From Gammaproteobacteria bacterium (lineage in GTDB: Bacteria > Pseudomonadota > Gammaproteobacteria > S012-40): DNA of 9,616 nucleotides. How positions within the stretch are numbered: position 1 is the stretch's first letter; each line of letters opens with the position of its first letter. Both the position numbers and the translations under genes were made by a program. This document shows, one piece after another, positions 1-7,312 of this stretch. The notes beneath the pieces are model-generated. The model made no database searches, was not told where the DNA came from, and saw only the letters and a list, made by a program, of their open reading frames with translations. Location of the stretch: assembly GCA_029879945.1 (NCBI GenBank), contig JAOUPJ010000128.1, positions 1 through 9,616 of the forward strand, in the 5' to 3' direction.

Positions 1-1
1 C

Positions 2-502
2 GCCACCCTTTTCGCCCCCAATAAGATGCACAATCTCTATCTAGACGACTGGATTTTGCGTTTTCCTCAAGCGACTACCTATGCTCCCTTTATGATTAAA
101 AATTCGAAAAATTTCGTTCGTCTATCGCGTACTACCGTAGGCAATTTCAAATCCACCCACAGCGAGTGCCTTGATATCATCTTTTTGGAAGGCGTTCCTG
201 CCGTTAAGGAATATATCCTATTTCACGCCCAGACCAAGACACTGATAGTCACGGATTGCATATTCAACCTTAAAAAATCCAAAGGAATAGTTAGCAACCT
301 GATGTTGAGAGCCAATGACGCCCTAAACAAAACTGGGCCCTCACGGCTATTTCGATCCGCTATAAAGGACAAACAGAGTTTTTCGACTTCTCTCCACGAA
401 ATTTTAGAGCGGGATTTCGATTCTATCGTTTTGTCTCACGGGGACAATATCGAAATAGAGGGCAAAACCGTATTTAGAAAGTGCTTCTCCGACTATCTCT
501 AG
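2..502 (+). CDS. DUF4336 metallo-beta-lactamase-fold protein, 5' end cut by window edge
   Basis: The reading frame is open to the left edge. The first ATG, at 26, is probably internal, because the codons before it read ATLFAPNK and run into MHNLYLDDW, which matches the conserved APNxxHHLFL segment near the start of DUF4336 proteins. Counting from that ATG, His2 lies in the first motif, VTDCIF carries Asp77 and LSHGD carries His138. These are the positions expected for metal ligands of a small metallo-beta-lactamase-like fold. The C-terminal pattern (DSIVLSHGD, then a short strand, then KCFSDYL) also fits the family. No signal peptide is visible, so it is probably cytoplasmic. The substrate is unknown; the family is mostly uncharacterised and a hydrolase role is only inferred from the fold. 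The next gene is 174 nt downstream on the same strand. Confidence 0.75.
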   Translation, partial: ATLFAPNKMHNLYLDDWILRFPQATTYAPFMIKNSKNFVRLSRTTVGNFKSTHSECLDIIFLEGVPAVKEYILFHAQTKTLIVTDCIFNLKKSKGIVSNLMLRANDALNKTGPSRLFRSAIKDKQSFSTSLHEILERDFDSIVLSHGDNIEIEGKTVFRKCFSDYL

Positions 503-560
503 TATGACTAATTTTCGGGGCGACACCTTATCACTTTCTATGCGCATAATCGCATTAAAA

Positions 561-590
561 TTGATACTTTTAACACCCCTAGTAAACAAT
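561..590 (+). promoter_or_regulatory. Weak sigma70-like promoter candidate for the pseudokinase gene
   Basis: TTGATA at 561-566 matches the -35 consensus at 5 of 6 positions. An 18-nt spacer leads to AACAAT at 585-590, a weak -10 (4 of 6). It would start transcription about 80 nt before the ATG at 677. The rest of the 503-676 gap holds no gene and no terminator-like hairpin that I can see, so read-through from the upstream gene is also possible. Confidence 0.25.
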
Positions 591-644
591 ATTTTTCATT
601 TGAAGCAATAATTCTACTACTCTTTTCAGGTTCTTAGGTCGATA

Positions 645-658
645 TCACAAATATGTGA
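645..658. promoter_or_regulatory. Short inverted repeat TCACA-AATA-TGTGA before the pseudokinase start
   Basis: A perfect 5-bp inverted repeat with a 4-nt spacer ends 18 nt before the ATG at 677. The half-sites are those of CRP/Vfr operators but in the opposite orientation and with shorter spacing, so it is not a standard CRP site. It could be an operator for another dimeric regulator, a weak hairpin in the leader, or chance. Confidence 0.25.
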
Positions 659-676
659 CGCCAAAACGAACTGACT

Positions 677-2491
677 ATGGAAATTTTAAAACCTCTACTC
701 TTGTTTTACGCCGGCATTGTTCTTGTGAACACTCTATTTATGAGTAGCCTGTGGATTATGAATCGTAATTCACTCTATATGTGGGGCGCAATTCTGTGGA
801 TTGGTACATTTGTGAACTTCGCTTTGCAGGGTGTGTTTGACACCGGCACCCCACAAATTATTGCTGCTTTTTCTACTTACTATGTATGCTCACTCATCCT
901 TGCAAAAATATTAGGCCAAACTAACGGCATCCCACCAAAATATACGCTTTACAATGGTGTTTTGTTTTTTTCCATTATCGCGTCGATCGCTCTTTACACC
1001 AATGACTTTGGATTTACATACACCTCAATACCTATTGCGATTGCAGTCGCCACGCCTATGATTCATTCGGCGATCGCCCATTTCTGGTTTACTAAAAATC
1101 GCACGATGGAAAATGTATTTGCAGGGATTCTTATTATTAATGGTTTGCACTTTCTCGATTTCCCTTTTCTCCGACCTATTCCTGATTTTGCTATCCTGGG
1201 CTTTTCTGTTGCATTTGGCCTGATGATACTGATGTCTATCTATCTGCCAATTTATACCTTTAAATCTCTTTCTGACAGCACGGCAAAAAGCCTGGAAGAA
1301 GAAATACAAAACAAGATTGAGTCTGAAAATTACCTTCACTTTAACATGGAAAGAGCCCAAGCCTTAGTTAAAAACAAAAATGAATTTCTTGCCAAATTCA
1401 GTCGGGAATTCAGAAACCCGCTAAATGGAATTATCGGAACCACTCAGCTGCTACTATTAAACAACTTGGACCCTGAAACAAAAGACCTAATAACGATAAT
1501 AGACCAATCGTCTGACGAATTAATGACTTTAGTTCATGAAGTTGAGGACTACTCCCGATTACAAACTTGTGATACTGAAATTAATTATTCTAATTTTTCT
1601 ATAGGGAAGTCAGTTAGCTCTGTCATCGACATGTTTACCAGCCGAGCGAACCAAAAAGGAATTCGATTAGCCCTCGAAATACACGGTAACGTGCCAAATA
1701 TTGTACGCTCAGACGAAGACAGACTAAAGCAAATACTTATAAATCTGGTGAGCAATGCGTTCAAGCATACCCATAAGGGCAGCGTCACTGTCACAGTATC
1801 CATGGACATGCCTGGCAAATTACTCTTTCAAGTCAAAGATACCGGAGTTGGCATTCCGTTCTCCAAACAAGTTCAGATCTTTAACACCTTCACACAAGTG
1901 GACAGCACAACTTTGACACATCCTCCAAGATTTGACCTAGCCACAGCGCGTGATCTGGTAACCCAACTCGGTGGCGAAATAGAATGCAGTAGCGACCCCG
2001 GCATTGGAACGGTATTCAGCTTCACACTCAACACGCATCTTGCTACCGTTTTTGCTAATGAAGAGACTGCCACACAACTGGCAAGGAGTTCGCCTTTAGA
2101 ACACATTCCTACACTCTTACTGTCAGATGACGAGTATGCCTGCACTGCAGCAGCAGATTCTCTAAAGCGCCTTGGCTTGAATCCTGAGATTCGTTATTTG
2201 AGTGAAAGCCCGGACGAAGACCTTATTCAGAAAGATTATCGCCTCATCTTTGTTTACCTATCTCGCAATCCAGACGAATGCATAAAAAGCATTAAAAAAG
2301 CACTTAATAAATTGAATTCTTCTACTCTTGTAGTAGCGTGCCTATTACGTGCAACAGAATCACAAGTGACATTACTACTTCAATCTGGCGTGAACCAAAT
2401 TCTGAGCCTACCGCTAGTGGACAACGAAGTACTTGAGCTCATCGAACCCCTACTTGATTCATCAGCAGAAACTGGGCAAGCCGCTGCATAG
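677..2491 (+). CDS. Degenerate hybrid sensor histidine kinase (7-TM pseudokinase)
   Basis: The 604-residue protein has about seven hydrophobic helices (roughly residues 5-26, 32-53, 59-80, 91-107, 115-137, 145-162, 170-195), a short coiled linker, a HisKA-like region (233-295), a HATPase_c region (340-452) and a receiver-like domain (476-593). The order is that of an inner-membrane hybrid histidine kinase, but key residues are lost. The H-box reads FSREFRNPLNGI, with Arg243 (CGG) where the phosphorylated His should be. The N-box (NLVSNAFKHT, 356-365) and G1 box (DTGVGI, 388-393) are intact, but the GGTGLGLA motif of G2 is replaced by PPRFDLA (416-422). The receiver keeps the acidic pair Asp484-Asp485, but Tyr527 replaces the phosphorylated Asp, Leu578 the conserved Lys, and the switch Ser/Thr is missing. 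The ORF is full length with no stops, so it is divergent rather than decayed. It is probably a signalling scaffold or allosteric partner; the ligand is unknown. No strong ribosome-binding site precedes the ATG. Confidence 0.85.
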   Translation: MEILKPLLLFYAGIVLVNTLFMSSLWIMNRNSLYMWGAILWIGTFVNFALQGVFDTGTPQIIAAFSTYYVCSLILAKILGQTNGIPPKYTLYNGVLFFSIIASIALYTNDFGFTYTSIPIAIAVATPMIHSAIAHFWFTKNRTMENVFAGILIINGLHFLDFPFLRPIPDFAILGFSVAFGLMILMSIYLPIYTFKSLSDSTAKSLEEEIQNKIESENYLHFNMERAQALVKNKNEFLAKFSREFRNPLNGIIGTTQLLLLNNLDPETKDLITIIDQSSDELMTLVHEVEDYSRLQTCDTEINYSNFSIGKSVSSVIDMFTSRANQKGIRLALEIHGNVPNIVRSDEDRLKQILINLVSNAFKHTHKGSVTVTVSMDMPGKLLFQVKDTGVGIPFSKQVQIFNTFTQVDSTTLTHPPRFDLATARDLVTQLGGEIECSSDPGIGTVFSFTLNTHLATVFANEETATQLARSSPLEHIPTLLLSDDEYACTAAADSLKRLGLNPEIRYLSESPDEDLIQKDYRLIFVYLSRNPDECIKSIKKALNKLNSSTLVVACLLRATESQVTLLLQSGVNQILSLPLVDNEVLELIEPLLDSSAETGQAAA

Positions 2492-2503
2492 AATCGATAC
2501 ACC

Positions 2504-3268
2504 TTAACCTGCCATAATTGCGGTAGAATCTCGCTTCTGCGCAATTAATTTTAGGCCCTCACGGCGAAACGCGTATCGGCGCGAATACCAATCGGTAAAA
2601 GCTAAATCAAATTTTTTCACTAAGTCCTGAATCATGAGCTCCATAGACAATCTTGCCTCTGCTCCAATTTTCACATGGAGTGATTTGTTTTCATGATATG
2701 CCCGTTGATTTTCCACCCACGATCCACGCTCATGACTCAACTCTTTTTCAACGTGATTTTTGCCGAAATACATGAGCTCTCGGTAGTGGAAGTCATCCAG
2801 TGCGCCTTTCTTCATGGCGGCAATGAAAACGGCAAACGCCGCCTCCAGAAGCTCAATCAATACAAGCCTATAAATTGGTTCCTGGTGCATTTTAATGTAA
2901 TACATAGCTGTATAAACCAGATCACGCGTGGCGTAAGATTCTTCGTTCCAGATGACTTCCAGCGCTGAGACAGAGAACTCACCATTCTCGACTGGAAAAT
3001 ACCTCAGTCTACGAAGGTCACCCAAAAACCACTTCCAATGCTCTGAATCTTCCTGACAGTGCACATTCAACTCTTCCTGCAGGGGCGAGCTAACATCCGG
3101 CGAAGACATTTCTATCACCATGTCCTTGAATCCCAGCACAAAAAAACTCATTGCGGGAATAAAACCCAAGTAGTCTTCATCTCTCCTGCCCGAAGACAAC
3201 CAAATACATAACTGGTTATTGGACAGTTCTATTGAACTTTGCTCAATTAATTTCAGAATTCCTTCCAT
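2504..3268 (-). CDS. Putative heme-oxygenase-like helical protein (possible diiron enzyme)
   Basis: This 254-residue, mostly helical, soluble protein has no signal peptide. From the ATG at 3268, it shows H70-x-x-E73-D74-x-x-H77-W, a central Glu142 in a hydrophobic helix (LIELLEAAFAVF), and H172-x3-E176-x2-H179. Pairs of His/Glu-rich helices of this kind are typical of heme-oxygenase-like folds, including PqqC/TenA relatives and the non-heme diiron oxidases (UndA and SznF type). I assign the fold tentatively and no reaction. The frame is also open to a GTG at 3349 (281 residues), but the ATG at 3268 has GGAG 6 nt upstream and the GTG has no ribosome-binding site. The candidate promoter would start transcription about at or after that GTG. 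The gene converges on the pseudokinase with a 12-nt gap and has no operon partner here. Confidence 0.6.
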   Translation of the reverse strand: MEGILKLIEQSSIELSNNQLCIWLSSGRRDEDYLGFIPAMSFFVLGFKDMVIEMSSPDVSSPLQEELNVHCQEDSEHWKWFLGDLRRLRYFPVENGEFSVSALEVIWNEESYATRDLVYTAMYYIKMHQEPIYRLVLIELLEAAFAVFIAAMKKGALDDFHYRELMYFGKNHVEKELSHERGSWVENQRAYHENKSLHVKIGAEARLSMELMIQDLVKKFDLAFTDWYSRRYAFRREGLKLIAQKRDSTAIMAG

Positions 3269-3350
3269 GAAAGTCTCCGACTGTTCTAATTGAGGTAAAG
3301 CTATGGGTTTTGGACTCGAAAGTAAATGAACAGCAGATAAGATATACACT

Positions 3351-3380
3351 ATTTTACTAACATAAAAAAATTGACAGCAA
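3351..3380 (-). promoter_or_regulatory. Promoter candidate for the heme-oxygenase-like gene
   Basis: On the minus strand, TTGCTG (3380-3375) is followed after 18 nt by TAAAAT (3356-3351), 5 of 6 to the -10 consensus. Transcription would begin near 3345, giving a leader of about 75 nt to the ATG at 3268 and excluding the GTG at 3349 as start. The -35 is weak (TTG only). Confidence 0.35.
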
Positions 3381-3406
3381 TTGTAGACTTTCGCAACGTT
3401 ACGAAA

Positions 3407-3432
3407 GGCCGAGAAACTTTCGTTTCTCGGCC
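3407..3432 (-). terminator. Hairpin terminator of the sigma-factor operon
   Basis: A perfect 11-bp stem (GGCCGAGAAAC pairing with GTTTCTCGGCC, loop of 4 nt) begins 11 nt after the stop codon of the lipoprotein gene. Outer arms AACGT (3395-3399) and ACGTT (3433-3437) could extend the pairing across a bulge. Only a short T run (TTT) follows on the minus strand, so it is less canonical than the stem strength suggests. Its place directly behind the last gene supports a terminator or an mRNA 3'-end stabiliser. Confidence 0.7.
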
Positions 3433-3442
3433 ACGTTATTTA

Positions 3443-5326
3443 CTAAATCACAATCAACAATCGAGTACATTTAAATAACAGGTCATTCTGAAGGTACTGA
3501 CCACTGCTTTGAACTAGTCTTATTTTTTCACCTGCAGCGAGTTCCTGTGCGAGCAACGTTACAAACGTATCGTATTGGAAATAGAACTTGTTCACGCCAT
3601 TTTTTCGTAAGATAAATATCCCGGCTTGGCTCAATGAACCCAGGCTAGCGGCACGCTCTCCACTCCCTTGATCCATCAAGTCTGTTACTACTCCACTTCT
3701 CACAACGTGATGAAATTTCCCAGTGCTGGCAAAATTGAGAAGGATTCGATTGTTTTCATCCACACTTAGCGCGTCCGGCGAGCCATAGGGCCAATTGACA
3801 GCCAGCCTGGCGGGAGCATAATCCAGATTAACAACTGTACGGGCAATAAAATCAGCAGGAGCTTGAGCAAATGATTTCACAAAGCCTCTCGCTCTTACTA
3901 CACTCCCTGCACTGACAGACTCCAGGGGCAGGCCAGACACCTCCACTTCATAGCTGGAGGGGATAGCGTCATTCCCAGCATCAATTCCTGTTCCCGAAAA
4001 ATCGTACACCGAAACTCGTCTACCATTAATTTTTTGCGCGTTCAATTCCATATAGGGCTTGCCGTCTGGAATACTGGGCAGGCTATTGACTGTACCACTC
4101 ACACTGGACAAGATCATATACGCAGAACCATTTGATGCGTCCATCGCAAAGCCCGTTCCATCATTGCTTACCACACCCATCACCCCCAGTCTTTGTCCAA
4201 CAGATATATCGTCTATGGTCACTGTTTCCGACGAGAGCTGTTTTCGCACGAAAGTTGTATCCGCTAGATTTACTGTTAAATCTTTATGAAAAGCGATAGC
4301 GCCATCGGCGCGGATCAGTGTAGCACCTCTCAACACGATTTCATTGCCAGAGCGAGACAACACCGTTCCACGCGCACCGTCTAGCGTCCCTCCAGGTACG
4401 CCTGAACCGACGATCACCTCTCGCGCCACAAAACGACGGGGTTTTAGATTTAGATCACCCATTACAATCACGGCGGAAAAGGCTGGTTCACCATTCATGG
4501 CCTCCAGCCCGGCTTTACCTTCGTATGCAATGCCATTGATATCGTATTGCGTGGTTTCCGTGACTTCCACGGGGATTGCGCCAAAACGCCGCTCATTATG
4601 GTTTCTAATGCGTTGATAAAAGGGTCGCAGTATGACGCGAAAACGATCTTGATCCACATTAACATTAGCCAAGGCACCACGTAGACGATGGACTTTGTGT
4701 GGATCAATCTCCAGATCAGCAACAAGCAGCGGAGATACTGTTAACCTGACATCAGAATCGAATTCCACCTGGTTAGAGCTTTTCAAATCAAAGTCTAACG
4801 TGAGGTGAGACGGAACTCCTGGCGTTATTACCAGTTCATCACGACCCAACAGACTCACACTCATTTCCAGCGTGTCAATAGCGTTGCCCTGTTCGTCTAC
4901 AATCGTTGTAACAGGGACAATATCACCACCGGGACTTTCAACCTGAATATCCGAGTTGAGGTAATTCAAGCGCATTTTTACTTTGACGTACTTTCCAACA
5001 GGAATTGTGGCAGCCGTTAAAAATTCTGTCATATCGACATATTGCGAAAAGTCCACGCGAGTACTTACGGGAACAGCCTCTACAATCGTTCCGCTTTCTT
5101 TTGTCAATTCTATCGACTCAACATCCACCGTATAACTGGAAAACTCTCCTGGTAAGTCAGTCAAACTGATGGTCAATTCACTATTGCCTTCCACTTCCTC
5201 AAGCGCACCGGTTTCCTTGTGCAGGCAACCCCCTGTCACAATAAGTGTGGCCATCAAGGCAAACACCAGGATCAGTTTATGAATTTTTTCTGAATATACA
5301 GAATTGTGATTATTAGAGTTCATCAT
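3443..5326 (-). CDS. DUF4382/DUF5666-like outer-membrane lipoprotein
   Basis: This 627-residue exported protein has an N-terminal charged segment, a hydrophobic helix (residues 18-31) and Cys34 in VTGGC. The lipobox is imperfect, with Thr at -3 instead of Leu/Val/Ile. Leu follows the Cys, so outer-membrane sorting is likely if it is lipidated. Residues about 49-205 match DUF4382: LTISLTDLPGEF opens it, followed by a VDVESIELT strand and a VPVSTRVDFSQ segment. About 215-495 contains repeated beta-rich units with GTVLSRSGNEIVLRGATLI-type strands that resemble DUF5666 domains. The C-terminal part is beta-rich and not recognised. No catalytic motif is visible, so a structural or binding role at the cell envelope is likeliest. 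AAAGGG lies 4 nt before the first ATG and 7 nt before a second in-frame ATG at 5323, and either could be used. It is the last gene of the sigma-factor run, 87 nt after the beta-barrel gene. That gap holds no clear promoter. Confidence 0.8.
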   Translation of the reverse strand: MMNSNNHNSVYSEKIHKLILVFALMATLIVTGGCLHKETGALEEVEGNSELTISLTDLPGEFSSYTVDVESIELTKESGTIVEAVPVSTRVDFSQYVDMTEFLTAATIPVGKYVKVKMRLNYLNSDIQVESPGGDIVPVTTIVDEQGNAIDTLEMSVSLLGRDELVITPGVPSHLTLDFDLKSSNQVEFDSDVRLTVSPLLVADLEIDPHKVHRLRGALANVNVDQDRFRVILRPFYQRIRNHNERRFGAIPVEVTETTQYDINGIAYEGKAGLEAMNGEPAFSAVIVMGDLNLKPRRFVAREVIVGSGVPGGTLDGARGTVLSRSGNEIVLRGATLIRADGAIAFHKDLTVNLADTTFVRKQLSSETVTIDDISVGQRLGVMGVVSNDGTGFAMDASNGSAYMILSSVSGTVNSLPSIPDGKPYMELNAQKINGRRVSVYDFSGTGIDAGNDAIPSSYEVEVSGLPLESVSAGSVVRARGFVKSFAQAPADFIARTVVNLDYAPARLAVNWPYGSPDALSVDENNRILLNFASTGKFHHVVRSGVVTDLMDQGSGERAASLGSLSQAGIFILRKNGVNKFYFQYDTFVTLLAQELAAGEKIRLVQSSGQYLQNDLLFKCTRLLIVI

Positions 5327-5413
5327 TTAGCCCTTTCTTAGTTAATGAGGTACATTTATTTGCGCGCTTACTAAGAACAACGAGCGGACGTGGGATCGGT
5401 TGACAGGAGTTTT

Positions 5414-6250
5414 TTAGAATTTGACGCTTAGTGTGACATTCATGATATCTATATTTTCAATATCGTCTGAGGACTGACGACCCAGAGAAAGACCAGTCGC
5501 GAGTAAGTCGTTAATAAACCATGTAAAATAGACTGATTTCGTGTCCGTAACGGTATTTTCCAACCATGATATCCCTCGGTGAAAGTCGAAACCCATAGCG
5601 AGATTTTCCCATTCGTAGGAAAGTCCAAACTCCCGATATTTTTTTTCCAGTGAAAACACGATGGTGTTGTCACCCAAAATGGAGAGTGTTATAAAGAGGT
5701 CCAGATCTTCAAGTACAACATAATCACGCGAATACTCATGCTCACCAATTTCAAAATGGAAAGTCCAGGGGTAATTCTTAAAATAGTCTACACCAAAGCC
5801 CAGCCCTCTACTACGCAGTACCACATGAGTAATCACAAATGGTCTTTGTATCGGAAACCTCAGTGTCTTTTGCATCGGGCGCAAGTACACAGACACCTCG
5901 TCTGTATTAAATGAAACTTTCGCACTGTTCGTATCAATGGTCTTTTTATCTTTGTTTTCCCAATGAAAGAGATCCAGCCCTACTGAAACAAGGTCCGTCT
6001 CACTGCTGGATACCGACAAGGAATACGAACTCGAAGAAGCATTGTATGATTCAACTTCATTTATTTCGGAATAGCTGGCAGATATCAGCTGTGACTCGGA
6101 AAAGAGATAAAAAATGGATAACGAACTGTCTGTCGCCTCCGTCGAGTCACTTCCCATAGAAACATCAAAGCCCAAACTTCCCTGTTCCTCTGACCAAGAG
6201 TTACTGATAAAGACGCACAGCATGAATAGAGTTAAAACTATGTCTCGCAT
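5414..6250 (-). CDS. Putative outer-membrane beta-barrel protein
   Basis: The 278-residue protein begins with a good signal peptide (hydrophobic LTLFMLCVFI core, likely cleavage after Ser20 in SNSWS-EEQ). The rest is made of alternating polar and hydrophobic strands rich in Ser, Tyr and Phe, such as SYSLSVSSS, VSVYLRPM, FGLSYEWENLAMGFDF and SVYFTWFINDLLATGLSLG. It ends NVTLSVKF, with the C-terminal Phe preferred by the BAM insertion machinery. The length would suit a barrel of roughly 10 to 12 strands. I recognise no named family. It starts 7 nt after the DUF3106 stop, with a weak AGG upstream, so translation is probably coupled to that gene. Its place in a sigma/anti-sigma operon suggests it is an output or sensor of that system (inference). 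An alternative is a non-barrel periplasmic beta protein. Confidence 0.7.
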   Translation of the reverse strand: MRDIVLTLFMLCVFISNSWSEEQGSLGFDVSMGSDSTEATDSSLSIFYLFSESQLISASYSEINEVESYNASSSSYSLSVSSSETDLVSVGLDLFHWENKDKKTIDTNSAKVSFNTDEVSVYLRPMQKTLRFPIQRPFVITHVVLRSRGLGFGVDYFKNYPWTFHFEIGEHEYSRDYVVLEDLDLFITLSILGDNTIVFSLEKKYREFGLSYEWENLAMGFDFHRGISWLENTVTDTKSVYFTWFINDLLATGLSLGRQSSDDIENIDIMNVTLSVKF

Positions 6251-6257
6251 TAGCCTA

Positions 6258-6770
6258 TTATCGTTGTAACTGCCTGTCTCTAAGTCTTTTTAGCAACATA
6301 TACCTATATAGCGCCCTGTTTTTTAGCATACGTCTCTTTTGTGCTGGCGACATCCTGTTCCACGCTTTACGTAGCGCCTTCTTTTTCTCTACCGGCAAAT
6401 GCTTGAACTTCCTGAATCCCTCTTTGATTTTTCGTTGCTCATCTAAAGGGAGACCGGAAAATCGCTCATATTGTCTGCGGATCAACGCTCGCTGGCTGGC
6501 AATCATCCCTTTCCATTTTTTGAAGCTATCATTGGCCTCTCGCCTCTGCTTTCCGTCCATGGATTTCCACTGTGAAAGCCCTTTACGTATTGCCCATTGT
6601 CGATCTGCGGAAAGGCCGCCCCATTGATCCTTGAATTTCGAGAGTATCTGACGTTCCTTATCACTCAGGTCTTCCCATGCAACAGGGTCTGCCCCTACTG
6701 AGGCCGTAAGCACCAGGCACAAAACTGCCAGCAATCTACTTATCGTTTTCAACATTTTCGCCGAGTTCAT
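6258..6770 (-). CDS. DUF3106 basic exported protein
   Basis: This is a DUF3106 protein of about 170 residues. A signal peptide (ISRLLAVLCLVLTASVGA) precedes a mature part built of repeated units of the form LSxxxRxxLxxFxxxWxxL: LSDKERQILSKFKDQWGGL, LSADRQWAIRKGLSQWKSM, then similar turns starting at IASQRA, LPLDEQR, LPVEKKK and MSPAQKR. The mature protein is strongly basic, with about 40 Lys/Arg against about 16 Asp/Glu. Family members often lie beside ECF sigma genes; the function is unknown, and resemblance to CpxP/Spy-like periplasmic proteins is only in general character. The frame begins TTG-ATG. GAGGTG is 7 nt before the TTG (6773) and 10 nt before the ATG (6770). I chose the ATG, and a third start at 6755 is possible. 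The start overlaps the preceding gene by 35 nt. Confidence 0.85.
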   Translation of the reverse strand: MNSAKMLKTISRLLAVLCLVLTASVGADPVAWEDLSDKERQILSKFKDQWGGLSADRQWAIRKGLSQWKSMDGKQRREANDSFKKWKGMIASQRALIRRQYERFSGLPLDEQRKIKEGFRKFKHLPVEKKKALRKAWNRMSPAQKRRMLKNRALYRYMLLKRLRDRQLQR

Positions 6771-6960
6771 CAATGTTGTTCACCTCTTCCAGTAACATTT
6801 CTGGATCAAACCAGTTGCCATCTTTGTCTTGCCAGTTCCCGATAAATTCCAACAATTCCAAGGATAACTCAGGGCCTTCATCAGGATTCAGCTCTTCAGC
6901 AAATGCGCTAGAGCCTATCAATACTGCGACGATTGATATCCTAATTATCCAATTCGCCAC
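6736..6960 (-). CDS. Small acidic exported protein of the sigma operon
   Basis: The 74-residue protein starts with GTG, preceded by a weak TGGAAC. A signal peptide (ISIVAVLIGSSAFA, likely cleavage before EELN) leaves about 53 residues with 18 acidic and only 2 basic side chains. Its core is LELLEFIGNWQDKDGNWFDP, a short motif I associate with small proteins of sigma/DUF3619/DUF3106 operons, though I cannot name a family. It overlaps the anti-sigma gene by 20 nt at its start and the DUF3106 gene by 35 nt at its end. That tight packing, plus intact signals, argues that it is a real gene and not a shadow. Periplasmic location is inferred. Opposite charge to the next product suggests the two may bind each other. 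Confidence 0.75.
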   Translation of the reverse strand: MANWIIRISIVAVLIGSSAFAEELNPDEGPELSLELLEFIGNWQDKDGNWFDPEMLLEEVNNIDELGENVENDK

Positions 6961-7312
6961 TTTGTTCCAGCCACAAATAAAAATCCAATTCCTTAATCAT
7001 TTCCATGTCTTCAATCTTGCTAAGCATTTCCAATTCTTCTACTGGCGCAAGTCCCGCCGGGGAGCCTTTCGGCCCCAAAGCCATGACTATCACCACCACC
7101 GCCACGCTAGCAAGCGCTGCAAAGGCAGACAGAGGCACCCAGCGATGCAACTCCCTGGACCGGGGTGTCATTTGCGCTTCGGCCTGAGCCAAGGCATCGC
7201 GACGGATCTGCTGCAGGCGTTGAGAGACCAAGGGGTCGATTTCTAGTGTCTGTTTGTTGAGTGCGCCTGAAATCGAACTGTGTAATGGTGATGATTTTTC
7301 ATTTTCAGTCAT
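6941..7312 (-). CDS. DUF3619-like single-pass membrane protein, likely anti-sigma factor
   Basis: This 123-residue protein has a cytoplasmic N-terminal part (about 1-57) containing IDPLVSQRLQQIRRDALAQA, one transmembrane helix (about 58-79, WVPLSAFAALASVAVVVIVM) and a short acidic C-terminal tail containing ELDFYLWLEQ. This is the layout of DUF3619 proteins, which are found directly behind ECF sigma genes. By position and topology it is probably the sigma factor's membrane-bound antagonist, but the N-terminal part shows no zinc-binding (ZAS) His/Cys motif. AGGAG directly touches the first ATG (7321) and lies 9 nt before the second (7312), so I chose the second. The start overlaps the sigma gene by 8 nt, consistent with coupled translation at fixed stoichiometry. 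Confidence 0.8.
   Translation of the reverse strand: MTENEKSSPLHSSISGALNKQTLEIDPLVSQRLQQIRRDALAQAEAQMTPRSRELHRWVPLSAFAALASVAVVVIVMALGPKGSPAGLAPVEELEMLSKIEDMEMIKELDFYLWLEQSGELDN

Noticed and set aside
404..589. Minus-strand open frame covering the 503-589 gap
   Set aside because: It is mostly antisense to the DUF4336 gene, with no ribosome-binding site and no recognisable product.
1025..1360. 111-codon minus-strand open frame within the pseudokinase gene
   Set aside because: It is antisense to the transmembrane region, and its Arg- and Asn-rich translation is unlike a real protein.
3269..3349. N-terminal extension of the heme-oxygenase-like gene to the GTG at 3349
   Set aside because: The GTG has no ribosome-binding site, and the ATG at 3268 has GGAG at 6 nt. 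Kept only as an alternative.
3371..3376. Perfect TTGACA on the plus strand
   Set aside because: There is no -10 match at the right spacing and no plus-strand gene downstream; the sequence faces into minus-strand genes.
6773..7246. 157-codon plus-strand open frame opposite the anti-sigma and small protein genes
   Set aside because: It lies antisense to well-supported genes, its translation has no recognisable domain, and it has the low-complexity look of a shadow frame.
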